Counted from the first letter of the stretch, positions 1 through 5,561 are shown. The stretch: 8,052 bases of DNA from Candidatus Omnitrophota bacterium (GCA_026387165.1 JAPLMG010000236.1:1-8052); one strand, 5' to 3'. Translations and numbers: made by a program. Notes: a model not told the origin generated them from the letters alone.

Positions 1-209
1 ACTACAGCGATCAGACGGCGCTTGCGATAGATCAGGAAGTCGCCCGGATAGTAGATGATTGTTATGCGCGCGCTAAGACCGAGCTCGGTAAGCATAAAGA
101 TAAACTGATGGTCCTGGCCGTGAAATTATTAGATAAAGAAGTGATGGAAGTCGAGGAAGTGAAGGCCTTGCTTGGATTCGCGAAAGATGAGCCGACGGCT
201 TCCGTATAG
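1..209 (+). CDS. ftsH: ATP-dependent zinc metalloprotease FtsH, C-terminal end (partial)
   Basis: The reading frame is open from base 3 to a TAG at 207-209 and gives the last 68 residues of a protein whose start lies outside the window. FtsH is a membrane-anchored AAA+ protease that degrades misfolded membrane proteins and some regulators. The visible part matches the helical tail of the FtsH peptidase domain: YSDQTALAIDQEVARIV, then CYARAKTELGKHKDKL, then LAVKLLDKEVMEVEEVKALL. This corresponds to the family pattern of a Ser-Asp/Glu-X-Thr turn, IDxEV, the helix that lines the protease ring, and a closing LLExETL-like helix. The HExxH zinc site and the ATPase domain are upstream and cannot be seen. 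It is followed by a palindromic element and then folP; ftsH next to folP is a common bacterial order. The identification rests on this conserved tail only. Confidence 0.88.
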   Translation, partial: YSDQTALAIDQEVARIVDDCYARAKTELGKHKDKLMVLAVKLLDKEVMEVEEVKALLGFAKDEPTASV

Positions 210-299
210 CGACCCCTCGACGCGTGCCACGGCCTTTGGCCGTGGCCCTTGCTCGGGGTCGTCCCGAGCACGCGAGCGAAGCGAGCGCGCCGAGGGACG
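210..299. repeat. GC-rich multi-hairpin palindromic (REP/MITE-like) element
   Basis: Nearly the whole gap after ftsH folds back on itself. Hairpin A has arms GCCACGGCC (226-234) and GGCCGTGGC (238-246) with a three-base loop. Hairpin B has arms GCTCGGG (251-257) and CCCGAGC (263-269) with a five-base loop. The flanks pair with each other around both hairpins: CGACCCCTCGACGCG (210-224) against CGCGCCGAGGGACG (286-299), with two mismatches and one bulge. Between hairpin B and the right flank lies a GCGAGCGAAGCGAGCGC tract. This branched layout is typical of dispersed extragenic palindromes; whether it is multicopy cannot be judged from one window. All of it lies in an open frame continuous with folP. 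Confidence 0.7.
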
Positions 300-351
300 G
301 CAGAATGAGCACCACGGGCTCTGTCTGTGCGGGAATCACAGGACATATATA

Positions 352-1143
352 ATGGGCGTGCTTAACGTGACGCCCGATTCTTTTTATGATAAAGGAAGGT
401 TCTTTGACCAAAAAAAGGCCGTGAAGCATGCGCTCGATATGGAACGCGACGGAGCCGACATCATAGACGTCGGCGGCGAATCTACGCGGCCCGGGGCCCC
501 GGACGTAAGCGTAGACGAAGAGTTGAGGCGTGTAGTGCCCGTTATCCGCGCCATATCAAAAAAAGTCAGAGCCGCTGTATCTATCGATACCCGCAAGGCG
601 AAAGTCGCTGATGCCGCGCTCAAAGCCGGCGCATCTATTGTCAATGATGTATCGGCGCTTAAGGGAGATCCCGGCATGGCAGGCGTGGTAGCGAAGCACC
701 GCGCTAAGATCATACTGATGCATATGAAGGGGAGGCCTAAAGATATGCAGGCCGACCCCAAATACATCGATGTGGTGAAAGATATCGCCAGAAGCCTTAA
801 AGGATCTATTGATCTGGCCAAAAGAGCCGGCATCAAAGACGATAAGATAATCATAGATCCGGGGATAGGATTCGGAAAGACGGTCGGGCATAATCTGGAG
901 ATCCTGCGAGGCCTTGGATATTTCAAAAAGTTAGGGTACCCGTTATGCGTAGGCACTTCAAGAAAATCTTTCATAGGAAAGATACTTGGCTGTGAAGATC
1001 CCGAAGACCGCCTGGCGGGATCTCTCGCTACAGCGGCTGTAGCGGCTATGAACGGCGCGAATATTATCAGGGCGCATGACGTGGGCCTTACGCGCCAGGT
1101 GCTCAGGATGGTCGACAGCATAGCCGGCGCAAAGAAAAGATAA
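352..1143 (+). CDS. folP: Dihydropteroate synthase
   Basis: This enzyme condenses 6-hydroxymethyl-7,8-dihydropterin pyrophosphate with p-aminobenzoate to give dihydropteroate, the sulfonamide-sensitive step of folate synthesis; it is cytoplasmic. From the ATG at 352 the protein is 263 residues and carries the family signatures in order: NVTPDSF (5-11), DVGGESTRPG (39-48), SIDT (near 81), NDVSAL, LMHMKGRPKDMQ, DPGIGFGKT, GTSRKSFIG and IIRAHDV. The start is uncertain. ATG 352 has AGGA eight bases upstream. The frame is however open back to TTG 172 and ATG 187 inside ftsH, and residues encoded just before 352 (GNHRTYI) resemble the strand that normally precedes the MGxLNVTPDSF motif. An upstream start would make the palindromic element part of the protein. 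The stop is two bases before cdaA. Confidence 0.93.
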   Translation: MGVLNVTPDSFYDKGRFFDQKKAVKHALDMERDGADIIDVGGESTRPGAPDVSVDEELRRVVPVIRAISKKVRAAVSIDTRKAKVADAALKAGASIVNDVSALKGDPGMAGVVAKHRAKIILMHMKGRPKDMQADPKYIDVVKDIARSLKGSIDLAKRAGIKDDKIIIDPGIGFGKTVGHNLEILRGLGYFKKLGYPLCVGTSRKSFIGKILGCEDPEDRLAGSLATAAVAAMNGANIIRAHDVGLTRQVLRMVDSIAGAKKR

Positions 1144-1145
1144 TA

Positions 1146-1949
1146 ATGCAATTCCTTTCATATCTTAAGATCGGTATCGAGATCATCATACTATGGTATG
1201 TCATATATATGATGCTCGCCTTCATAAAAGGGACGCGCACAGAGCAGCTTCTTAAAGGCATCGTCATAATAGGCGCGATATTCGTGATCGCCCAACAGCT
1301 CAAGCTCGACGCTATACTGTGGGTAATGGTCAGGCTCTTTCCGTTATCGGTATTGGCCCTGATCATAATCTTCCAGCCGGAGTTGAGGCGCGGATTAGCG
1401 CGCCTGGGGCAGTTCGGGGTCTATCAGGAAGACGGCGGCATCATAGAAGAGATATCGCGCTCGGCCGGCTATCTCTCTGAGAAGAAGGTCGGGGCCCTGA
1501 TAGCGGTAGAGCGTGAAGTCGGGCTCAAAAATTATATTGAAAGCGGTGTTTCGATAGACGGCAAGGTGACGAAGGAGCTCTTGATCTCCATATTCAGCAC
1601 CAAGGCGCCTTTACATGATGGAGCGGTGATAATACAACAGGGCAGGATCGTGGCCGCGGGATGCCTTCTGCCGCTTACCCAGGAAGCCAATATATCAAAA
1701 TCTTTAGGTACGCGCCACAGGGCCGCCATAGGCCTCAGCGAAGAGACGGACGCCGTCTGCGTAGTGGTGAGCGAAGAGACGGGCTCGATGTCAATATCTA
1801 CCGGCGGCAAGCTGATGCATAATCTATCGGAAGAGAATTTAGCGAAATTACTGAAAGAGATATTTTATAATCCTCACAAGTTGAGAGGAAAGAGGCTCTT
1901 GAAGATACTGTCTAAGCTCTCTCCCGCCGTAAGCGAAAAAGGAAGATAG
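1146..1949 (+). CDS. cdaA: Diadenylate cyclase CdaA (DAC domain, membrane-bound)
   Basis: CdaA makes cyclic di-AMP from two ATP; the messenger controls potassium and osmolyte balance and cell-wall homeostasis in many bacteria. The 267-residue length is normal for the family. Three hydrophobic segments come first (about 9-27, 36-52 and 57-76), followed by FQPELRRGLARLG, the hallmark joining the membrane part to the catalytic domain. The DAC domain shows LHDGAVII with the DGA motif at 158-160 and GTRHRAAIG with the RHR motif at 190-192, both needed for ATP binding, and then the family block SEETGSMSIS. It starts two bases after folP and ends four bases before cdaR, so the three are very likely cotranscribed. 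In Firmicutes this gene sits in cdaA-cdaR-glmM; here folP precedes it and glmM is absent from the window. Confidence 0.95.
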   Translation: MQFLSYLKIGIEIIILWYVIYMMLAFIKGTRTEQLLKGIVIIGAIFVIAQQLKLDAILWVMVRLFPLSVLALIIIFQPELRRGLARLGQFGVYQEDGGIIEEISRSAGYLSEKKVGALIAVEREVGLKNYIESGVSIDGKVTKELLISIFSTKAPLHDGAVIIQQGRIVAAGCLLPLTQEANISKSLGTRHRAAIGLSEETDAVCVVVSEETGSMSISTGGKLMHNLSEENLAKLLKEIFYNPHKLRGKRLLKILSKLSPAVSEKGR

Positions 1950-1953
1950 GCCT

Positions 1954-2415
1954 ATGCTGCAATCGATAAAGAATGTCCTTACAAAACATTTATTGCTGAA
2001 GTTCCTCTCGCTTATGCTGGCGCTTCTGGCGTGGTTCTATATAGTCAACGAATTGAATAAGGGGCCGAACGAAGAGCTCGAGCTCCTAAGGAAGATGCGT
2101 CCCGGCGAAAGTATAGTGGCCAAGAAGCTTATGATAAGTCCGGTCTTCACCGGCAAGCCGTCCTGGGGTAATACTGTAAGGCGCGACCAGTTGGTGGTAG
2201 TGCCCGAATATTGTGTAGTCATGGGATCGAAGAATGTTCTCGGCAAGGTTAAATCCGCTTATACGGTGCCGATAGATCTGAAAAGAGCGTCCAAGACCTT
2301 CATTACTCAAGTGGCTTTGAGCCCTATAGCGCCCGGCGTATATATGGAAGATATGCTCGTCCAGGTTACGGTGCCGATAGAAAAGGATACGGGGGGGCAA
2401 CAAAATCAACTATGA
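1954..2415 (+). CDS. CdaR-like YbbR-domain protein
   Basis: This 153-residue protein sits directly after cdaA, the usual place of CdaR, the membrane partner that modulates CdaA activity. It has a short cytoplasmic N-terminus (KNVLTKHLLLKFLSL), one membrane segment (about 17-32, ending LLAWFYIVNE, typical of YbbR proteins), and then one extracytoplasmic beta-rich domain. Readable YbbR-like pieces are PVFTGKP, PEYCVVMGSKNVL, VPIDL and the final VQVTVPIEK. Classical CdaR has several YbbR repeats, so this is a short single-domain form. A run of seven G near 2392-2398 precedes the stop, so a sequencing indel could hide a slightly different C-terminus. The stop overlaps the start of pdxJ (ATGA). 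Family placement rests on context plus the anchor and repeat pattern; the regulatory role is inferred. Confidence 0.8.
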   Translation: MLQSIKNVLTKHLLLKFLSLMLALLAWFYIVNELNKGPNEELELLRKMRPGESIVAKKLMISPVFTGKPSWGNTVRRDQLVVVPEYCVVMGSKNVLGKVKSAYTVPIDLKRASKTFITQVALSPIAPGVYMEDMLVQVTVPIEKDTGGQQNQL

Positions 2416-3125
2416 TGAAACTCGGCGTTAATATAGATCACGTTGCTACGGTCAGGGAGGCGAGAATGTCCACCTATCCGGATCCCGTTGAGGCTGCTAT
2501 GGATTGCATAGACGCGGGCTGTGATTCGATAGTCTGCCACCTGCGCGAAGACAGGCGCCACATAAAAGATGATGACGTCTGGCGGCTTCGCGAAGTCGTG
2601 AAGACGCGGCTTAACCTGGAGATGTCGATAGCGAAAGATATCGTCGAGATCGCGTGCAAGGTTAGGCCCGAACAGGCGACTTTAGTTCCGGAAAAAAGGA
2701 GAGAGCTTACGACCGAAGGCGGGCTGGATGTTGTTAAATACTCCGGCAAGATCGCCGAAGTTATTAAAAAATTCAATGAAAAGAAGATCGAGACGAGCCT
2801 TTTTATAAATCCGTCTAAGATTCAGATCGATGCTTCAAAAAAAGCGGGCGCGTCGATCATAGAATTACACACAGGCGGGTATGCCGATGCGCGGACGGAA
2901 CAGGCCAGACTGAAAGAGCTCGACAAGATAAAGAGATCAGTCGAATACGCTATCTCCTTAGGATTAGAGGTCAACGCGGGGCATGGATTAAATTATGCTA
3001 ATGTCGGGGATGTTGCGATGATCAAGGGTATAAATGAGTTAAATATAGGACATTCCATAATCGCGCGCGCGGTTATCGTGGGAATGTGCCAGGCGGTTGA
3101 AGAGATGATAGGATTGATAGAGTGA
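2412..3125 (+). CDS. pdxJ: Pyridoxine 5'-phosphate synthase
   Basis: PdxJ closes the ring of pyridoxine 5'-phosphate from 1-deoxy-D-xylulose 5-phosphate and 3-amino-2-oxopropyl phosphate, the last ring-forming step of DXP-dependent vitamin B6 synthesis; it is a cytoplasmic TIM barrel. The 237-residue length fits the family. Landmarks in order are KLGVNIDHVATVREAR near the N-terminus, CHLREDRRHI, NLEMS, the loop LVPEKRRELTTEGGLD, SLFINPS, IELHTGGYA, GLEVNAGHGLNYANV and ELNIGHSIIARAVIVGM with the phosphate-binding turn. Two adjacent ATG codons (2412 and 2415) could serve as start. The first overlaps the previous stop, which suggests translational coupling. Its own stop overlaps the acpS start (GTGA). 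PdxJ followed by AcpS is a widespread gene pair. Confidence 0.96.
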   Translation: MMKLGVNIDHVATVREARMSTYPDPVEAAMDCIDAGCDSIVCHLREDRRHIKDDDVWRLREVVKTRLNLEMSIAKDIVEIACKVRPEQATLVPEKRRELTTEGGLDVVKYSGKIAEVIKKFNEKKIETSLFINPSKIQIDASKKAGASIIELHTGGYADARTEQARLKELDKIKRSVEYAISLGLEVNAGHGLNYANVGDVAMIKGINELNIGHSIIARAVIVGMCQAVEEMIGLIE

Positions 3126-3511
3126 TCGTAGGCACCGGAATAGATATAGTCGAAGTCTTCAGGATGCGGGACGCCATAGGCAAGTGGGGCGATAATTTTC
3201 TTACAAAAGTTTTTACTAATAAAGAGATCAAATATTCGAATTCCAAAAGGTTCGCTCCGCAGCATTTCGCGGCGAGGTTTGCCGCCAAGGAGGCCGTTGT
3301 GAAGGCTTTCGGGGTTGCCAGGAAGTACCCGCTGAATTGGACAGACATAGAGATTTTTAACGATGAAGAAGGTAAGCCTGTAATTTTATTCAGTAACGAT
3401 GCCCTTAAGTTAAAGAAGCGAAAAAAAGTGAGCGAGGTCATTGTGAGCATGTCTCATTCGAAGAATTACGCCGTCGCGAATGTGATCCTGATCGGTGAGC
3501 GCGCCAAATGA
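3122..3511 (+). CDS. acpS: Holo-[acyl-carrier-protein] synthase
   Basis: AcpS transfers 4'-phosphopantetheine from coenzyme A to the serine of apo-ACP, switching on fatty acid synthesis. The protein is 129 residues, normal for the trimeric AcpS type. The N-terminus GTGIDIVEV holds the Mg-binding Asp, and FAARFAAKEAVVKAFG holds the second metal ligand Glu and the CoA-binding helix. NWTDIEIFNDEEGKPVI and VSMSHSKNYAVANVI complete the fold. The start is GTG at 3122, overlapping the pdxJ stop by four bases; this is the only start that keeps the conserved N-terminus intact. A hairpin region separates it from nnrD. AcpS beside the nicotinamide-nucleotide repair gene is a recurrent bacterial arrangement. 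Confidence 0.95.
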   Translation: MIVGTGIDIVEVFRMRDAIGKWGDNFLTKVFTNKEIKYSNSKRFAPQHFAARFAAKEAVVKAFGVARKYPLNWTDIEIFNDEEGKPVILFSNDALKLKKRKKVSEVIVSMSHSKNYAVANVILIGERAK

Positions 3512-3516
3512 TAAAC

Positions 3517-3562
3517 CCCGCACATTCTAAAGTGCGGGATTTAGGTTAGGAGAATGTGCGGG
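3517..3562 (+). promoter_or_regulatory. Mutually exclusive hairpins covering the nnrD initiation region
   Basis: The sequence CCCGCAC at 3517-3523 can pair with GTGCGGG at 3532-3538 (7-bp stem, 8-base loop). The longer stretch CCCGCACATTCT at 3517-3528 can instead pair perfectly with AGAATGTGCGGG at 3551-3562 (12-bp stem, 22-base loop). The two pairings share the left arm, so only one can form. The long form covers part of the AGGAG ribosome site (3548-3552) and the ATG at 3554, and ends against the ATG at 3563. The short form leaves them free. No U-run follows either, so a terminator is unlikely. A regulatory role is inference. Confidence 0.45.
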
Positions 3563-4423
3563 ATGAATATAGATGAGATCCTGAAGAATTTTCCCAAGAG
3601 AGCGCCGGATGCCAATAAGAAAGATTTCGGCCATGTGCTGGTTATCGCCGGGTCGGGCGGATACACGGGTGCGGCATACCTAACGAGCCAGGCGGCAATA
3701 CTCTCGGGAAGCGGGCTCGTCACTCTGGCGGTGGGCAAGAGCATCTACCCGATCATGGCCCAGAAGCTCACCGAAGTTATGATAAAGCCGTTTTTCGAGA
3801 CCAGAGATTACAGCTTAAGCCTCTTGGCGGAAAAGGAGCTTTTAATTTTTTCAGAAAAATGCACATGTGCCGCCATAGGGCCAGGGATCTCCCGGAATAA
3901 AGAGACTCAAACGTTGGTAAGAAGCCTCTTAGGCAAGATAGGCAAGCCGGTCATCCTTGACGCCGATGGAATTAATGCGTTCGCGGGCCAAGTTGATTCT
4001 TTAAAGAAAGCTACCGCGCCGCTTATCCTTACACCTCATATGGGCGAGATGGCAAGGTTATTGGATAAAGATATTGAAGACGTGAAGAAAAACAGAAAAG
4101 ATATTGCATTGGAATTCGCCCATCAGTATAATATCGTCCTGGTGCTGAAGGGCCATGAAACGATAGTCGCGAGGCCGGACGGCGCAATTTACATGAATGC
4201 GACCGGTAATGTGGGAATGGCCACAGGCGGCACAGGCGACGTGCTCACCGGCATGATCGCTAGTTTCGTAGGGCAGGGCATGGACGCGTTCAATGCGGCA
4301 GCGGCAGGCGTATATCTCCACGGCCTGGTCGGCGATCTGGCGGCAAAGGAGAAAGGGGCCTTAAGCCTGATAGCAACCGATCTTTTAAATAAATTACCGG
4401 AAGTTTTAAAGGCGCTAGCATAG
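3563..4423 (+). CDS. nnrD: ADP-dependent (S)-NAD(P)H-hydrate dehydratase
   Basis: NnrD repairs hydrated NADH and NADPH, using ADP (or ATP in some relatives) to drive dehydration; it is a ribokinase-fold enzyme equal to the C-terminal half of E. coli YjeF/Nnr. The protein is 286 residues from ATG 3563. Seen in order are GHVLVIAGSGGYTGAAYLTS (24-43), PVILDADGINAF, LILTPHMGEMARLL, VLKGHETIVARPDG and NATGNVGMATGGTGDVL, in which Asp226 is the likely catalytic base. The N-terminal NnrE epimerase domain is absent from this gene. ATG 3554 is also in frame but lies one base from the AGGAG site, whereas 3563 has better spacing (10 bases). The last three codons and stop overlap the start of tRNA-Thr. 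Confidence 0.94.
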   Translation: MNIDEILKNFPKRAPDANKKDFGHVLVIAGSGGYTGAAYLTSQAAILSGSGLVTLAVGKSIYPIMAQKLTEVMIKPFFETRDYSLSLLAEKELLIFSEKCTCAAIGPGISRNKETQTLVRSLLGKIGKPVILDADGINAFAGQVDSLKKATAPLILTPHMGEMARLLDKDIEDVKKNRKDIALEFAHQYNIVLVLKGHETIVARPDGAIYMNATGNVGMATGGTGDVLTGMIASFVGQGMDAFNAAAAGVYLHGLVGDLAAKEKGALSLIATDLLNKLPEVLKALA

Positions 4424-4489
4424 CTCAGCTGGTAGAGCAATGGTTTTGTAAACCATAGGTCGGGGGTTCGATCCCCTCTGCTAGCTCCA
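4414..4489 (+). tRNA. tRNA-Thr (anticodon TGT)
   Basis: A 76-nt cloverleaf with encoded CCA. The acceptor stem GCTAGCA (4414-4420) pairs with TGCTAGC (4479-4485), with discriminator T at 4486 and CCA at 4487-4489. The D-arm is CTCAGCTGGTAGAG. The anticodon stem ATGGT/ACCAT encloses loop TTTGTAA, giving anticodon TGT (threonine). The T-arm is GGGGG-TTCGATC-CCCTC in outline. Its first ten bases overlap the nnrD 3' end: the nnrD stop TAG corresponds to tRNA positions 8 to 10. No separate promoter is evident, so it may be processed from the operon transcript. Confidence 0.97.
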
Positions 4490-4498
4490 AAAAAATAA

Positions 4499-4526
4499 TT
4501 GACATCATGCTATTTTGTGGTATACT
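4499..4526 (+). promoter_or_regulatory. Strong sigma70-type promoter for the toxin-antitoxin operon
   Basis: TTGACA (4499-4504) is a perfect -35 box. TATACT (4521-4526) is a near-consensus -10 box after a 16-bp spacer, with an extended TG at 4518-4519. It begins ten bases after the CCA end of tRNA-Thr and lies just upstream of the antitoxin gene. Type II antitoxins commonly repress such promoters, but no clear operator palindrome is visible here. Confidence 0.8.
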
Positions 4527-4557
4527 TTTAATGTAAGGAAGTAAGGAGATAAGGAAT

Positions 4558-4860
4558 ATGGAAAGGATTATAAACATGAAGACAATAGCGCGAGATAAGT
4601 ATTTTGTATCACATATTACCTCTAAAGGTCAAACGACGATCCCGAAGACAGTGAGAAACATTCTCGGTTTAAAGGACGGGTCCGAGGTGGCCTTTAAGCC
4701 ATCGAATGGCGGATTTATGATGGTGCGTGTGACGACTACTATTAAGGAAGACAATCCTTATACGGCTGCTGAATGGAAGGCTATCGAAAAACTTGCCGCG
4801 CAAAAGGGAAAGTCTTTTAAAAACGCGAAATCTGCCCTGAAGCATCTTCACTCCCTCTGA
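4558..4860 (+). CDS. AbrB/MazE/SpoVT-type antitoxin
   Basis: A swapped-hairpin AbrB-type DNA-binding protein, here the likely antitoxin of a type II pair. The core domain runs from about residue 19 to 55 and shows the family line ITSKGQTTIPKTVRNILGL, then KDGSEVAFKPSNGGFMMVRV. The tail (ENDPYT-like acidic stretch, AAEWKAIEKLAAQKGKSF) should bind and neutralise the toxin. There are two possible starts: ATG 4558 (100 residues, AAGGAG nine bases upstream) and ATG 4576 (94 residues, AGGA eight bases upstream). The later one gives the usual short lead before SKGQ. Upstream, TAAGGA occurs three times at exactly 8-base spacing. The toxin gene starts four bases after its stop. Composition is AT-richer than the core operon, which fits transfer. 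Confidence 0.88.
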   Translation: MERIINMKTIARDKYFVSHITSKGQTTIPKTVRNILGLKDGSEVAFKPSNGGFMMVRVTTTIKEDNPYTAAEWKAIEKLAAQKGKSFKNAKSALKHLHSL

Positions 4861-4864
4861 TCCT

Positions 4865-5149
4865 ATGACGCTAATATTTAAACCTTCTTTCGAACGTGTC
4901 TATAAAAAATTACCGGCCTCAGAGAAAGGCGCGGTAGATCATTGTGTAAATGAAATTTTTGACTATTACAATAAAGATATTCTATTTGCCGGGCTTAAAG
5001 TGCGTAAAATGAGCGGCAAGACTAATTATTTTGAAATAGATACAGCCTCAAATAGACGCATACTCATTCGCAAGCATAATAATATCATAGAGTTCATAAC
5101 ATACGGCAACCATGATGAAATAAGGCGATTTTTGAAAAGTTTTAAGTAA
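4865..5149 (+). CDS. RelE/ParE-superfamily toxin
   Basis: A small basic protein of 94 residues directly after the antitoxin. The fold pattern of RelE/ParE toxins is readable: an N-terminal strand and helices (TLIFKPSFERVYKKLPASEK, then AVDHCVNEIF), a middle beta sheet (KMSGKTNYFEIDTASNRRIL, then IRKHNNIIEFITYGNHDEI) and a final helix (RRFLKSFK). The YGNHDEIRRF ending matches the family's strand-GxHDxxY-type C-terminus, and the Arg/Lys/His-rich sheet fits an RNA-cleaving active site of the RelE kind; a ParE-like gyrase target cannot be excluded. It shares the antitoxin promoter. The start is ATG 4865 without a strong ribosome site, as expected if it is translationally coupled and made in lower amount. 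Subfamily is not resolved by eye. Confidence 0.82.
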   Translation: MTLIFKPSFERVYKKLPASEKGAVDHCVNEIFDYYNKDILFAGLKVRKMSGKTNYFEIDTASNRRILIRKHNNIIEFITYGNHDEIRRFLKSFK

Positions 5150-5162
5150 ATCAGGAAATATC

Positions 5163-5191
5163 TTTACGGCTTAGTACTTGTCAGATATAAT
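5163..5191 (+). promoter_or_regulatory. Probable promoter for tRNA-Tyr
   Basis: TTTACG (5163-5168) and a consensus TATAAT (5186-5191) are separated by 17 bp, about 60 bases upstream of the tRNA-Tyr 5' end. Alternative weaker boxes (TTGTCA at 5178 with TACTAT at 5202) overlap it. The tRNA needs its own promoter if the toxin-antitoxin unit was inserted between it and tRNA-Thr. Confidence 0.5.
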
Positions 5192-5251
5192 GATAAAAGG
5201 CTACTATAAAATATCAAAACTTGGATTCATGAACATATAAACAAAATTTGT

Positions 5252-5553
5252 GGTGAGGTACCATAGCGGCCAAATGGACCAGACTGTAAAAAATGCAGCG
5301 TCCGGAAGAAATTCCGGATGGAAAAGCGGGTGAATTCAGGGGAGCCCTTAAAGCAAAAACTTTGAGGGGAATCCTGAGCCAAGCCTTGAACCAGAATATA
5401 TTAGGTTCATTGAAGGTGCAGAGACTAAGCGCCCGCCGCCTAAAGCTATTGCGAGCCATGGTGATGAGATAGTCCAAGCCTCGAGGTAACTTGAGGACCC
5501 TTGAAATCTGGCGGCGCAAGCCTTCGAAGGTTCGAATCCTTCCCTCACCACCA
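5252..5553 (+). tRNA. tRNA-Tyr (anticodon GTA), interrupted by a group I intron
   Basis: The exons are 5252-5287 and 5504-5553, together 86 nt. The acceptor stem GGTGAGG (5252-5258) pairs with CCTCACC (5543-5549); the discriminator is A and CCA is encoded at 5551-5553. The D-stem CCAT/ATGG encloses AGCGGCCAA. The anticodon stem CCAGA (5279-5283) pairs with TCTGG (5507-5511), and after joining the loop reads CTGTAAA, anticodon GTA. The class II variable arm folds as GGC-GCAA-GCC (5513-5522), expected for bacterial tRNA-Tyr. The T-arm is GAAGG-TTCGAAT-CCTTC. Without removal of the 216-nt insert the anticodon loop is not formed, so the gene depends on splicing if it is the only tRNA-Tyr. Confidence 0.94.
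5288..5503 (+). ncRNA. Group I (IC3-like) self-splicing intron, no homing endonuclease
   Basis: The insert lies between tRNA bases U35 and A36. The 5' exon ends in U and the intron in G, as group I chemistry requires. P1: exon CTGT (5284-5287) pairs with the internal guide GCAG (5295-5298), with the needed G-U pair at the splice site. P2 is TCCGGAA-GAAA-TTCCGGA (5301-5318). P3: GCGGG (5326-5330) with CCCGC (5432-5436). P4: TCAGG (5336-5340) with CCTGA (5373-5377). P5 is a 9-bp stem (5345-5353 with 5360-5368). P6 includes TGAACC/GGTTCA (5387-5409). P7: GACT (5423-5426) with AGTC (5471-5474). P9 has a GTAA loop (5479-5496). The blocks AATCCTGAGCCAA (5370-5382) and AGGTGCAGAGACT (5414-5426) are essentially the core of the plastid/cyanobacterial tRNA-Leu intron. 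P8 was not resolved. Confidence 0.93.
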
Positions 5554-5561
5554 CTAATAAT

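Noticed and set aside
384..1151. Long open frame on the minus strand across folP (255 codons)
   Set aside because: It is antisense to a gene with all dihydropteroate synthase motifs; the product has no recognisable pattern. It is a codon-usage shadow.
3516..3545. Rho-independent terminator after acpS
   Set aside because: The short hairpin is followed by ATTTAGG with no U-run, and nnrD continues in the same direction 20 bases on.
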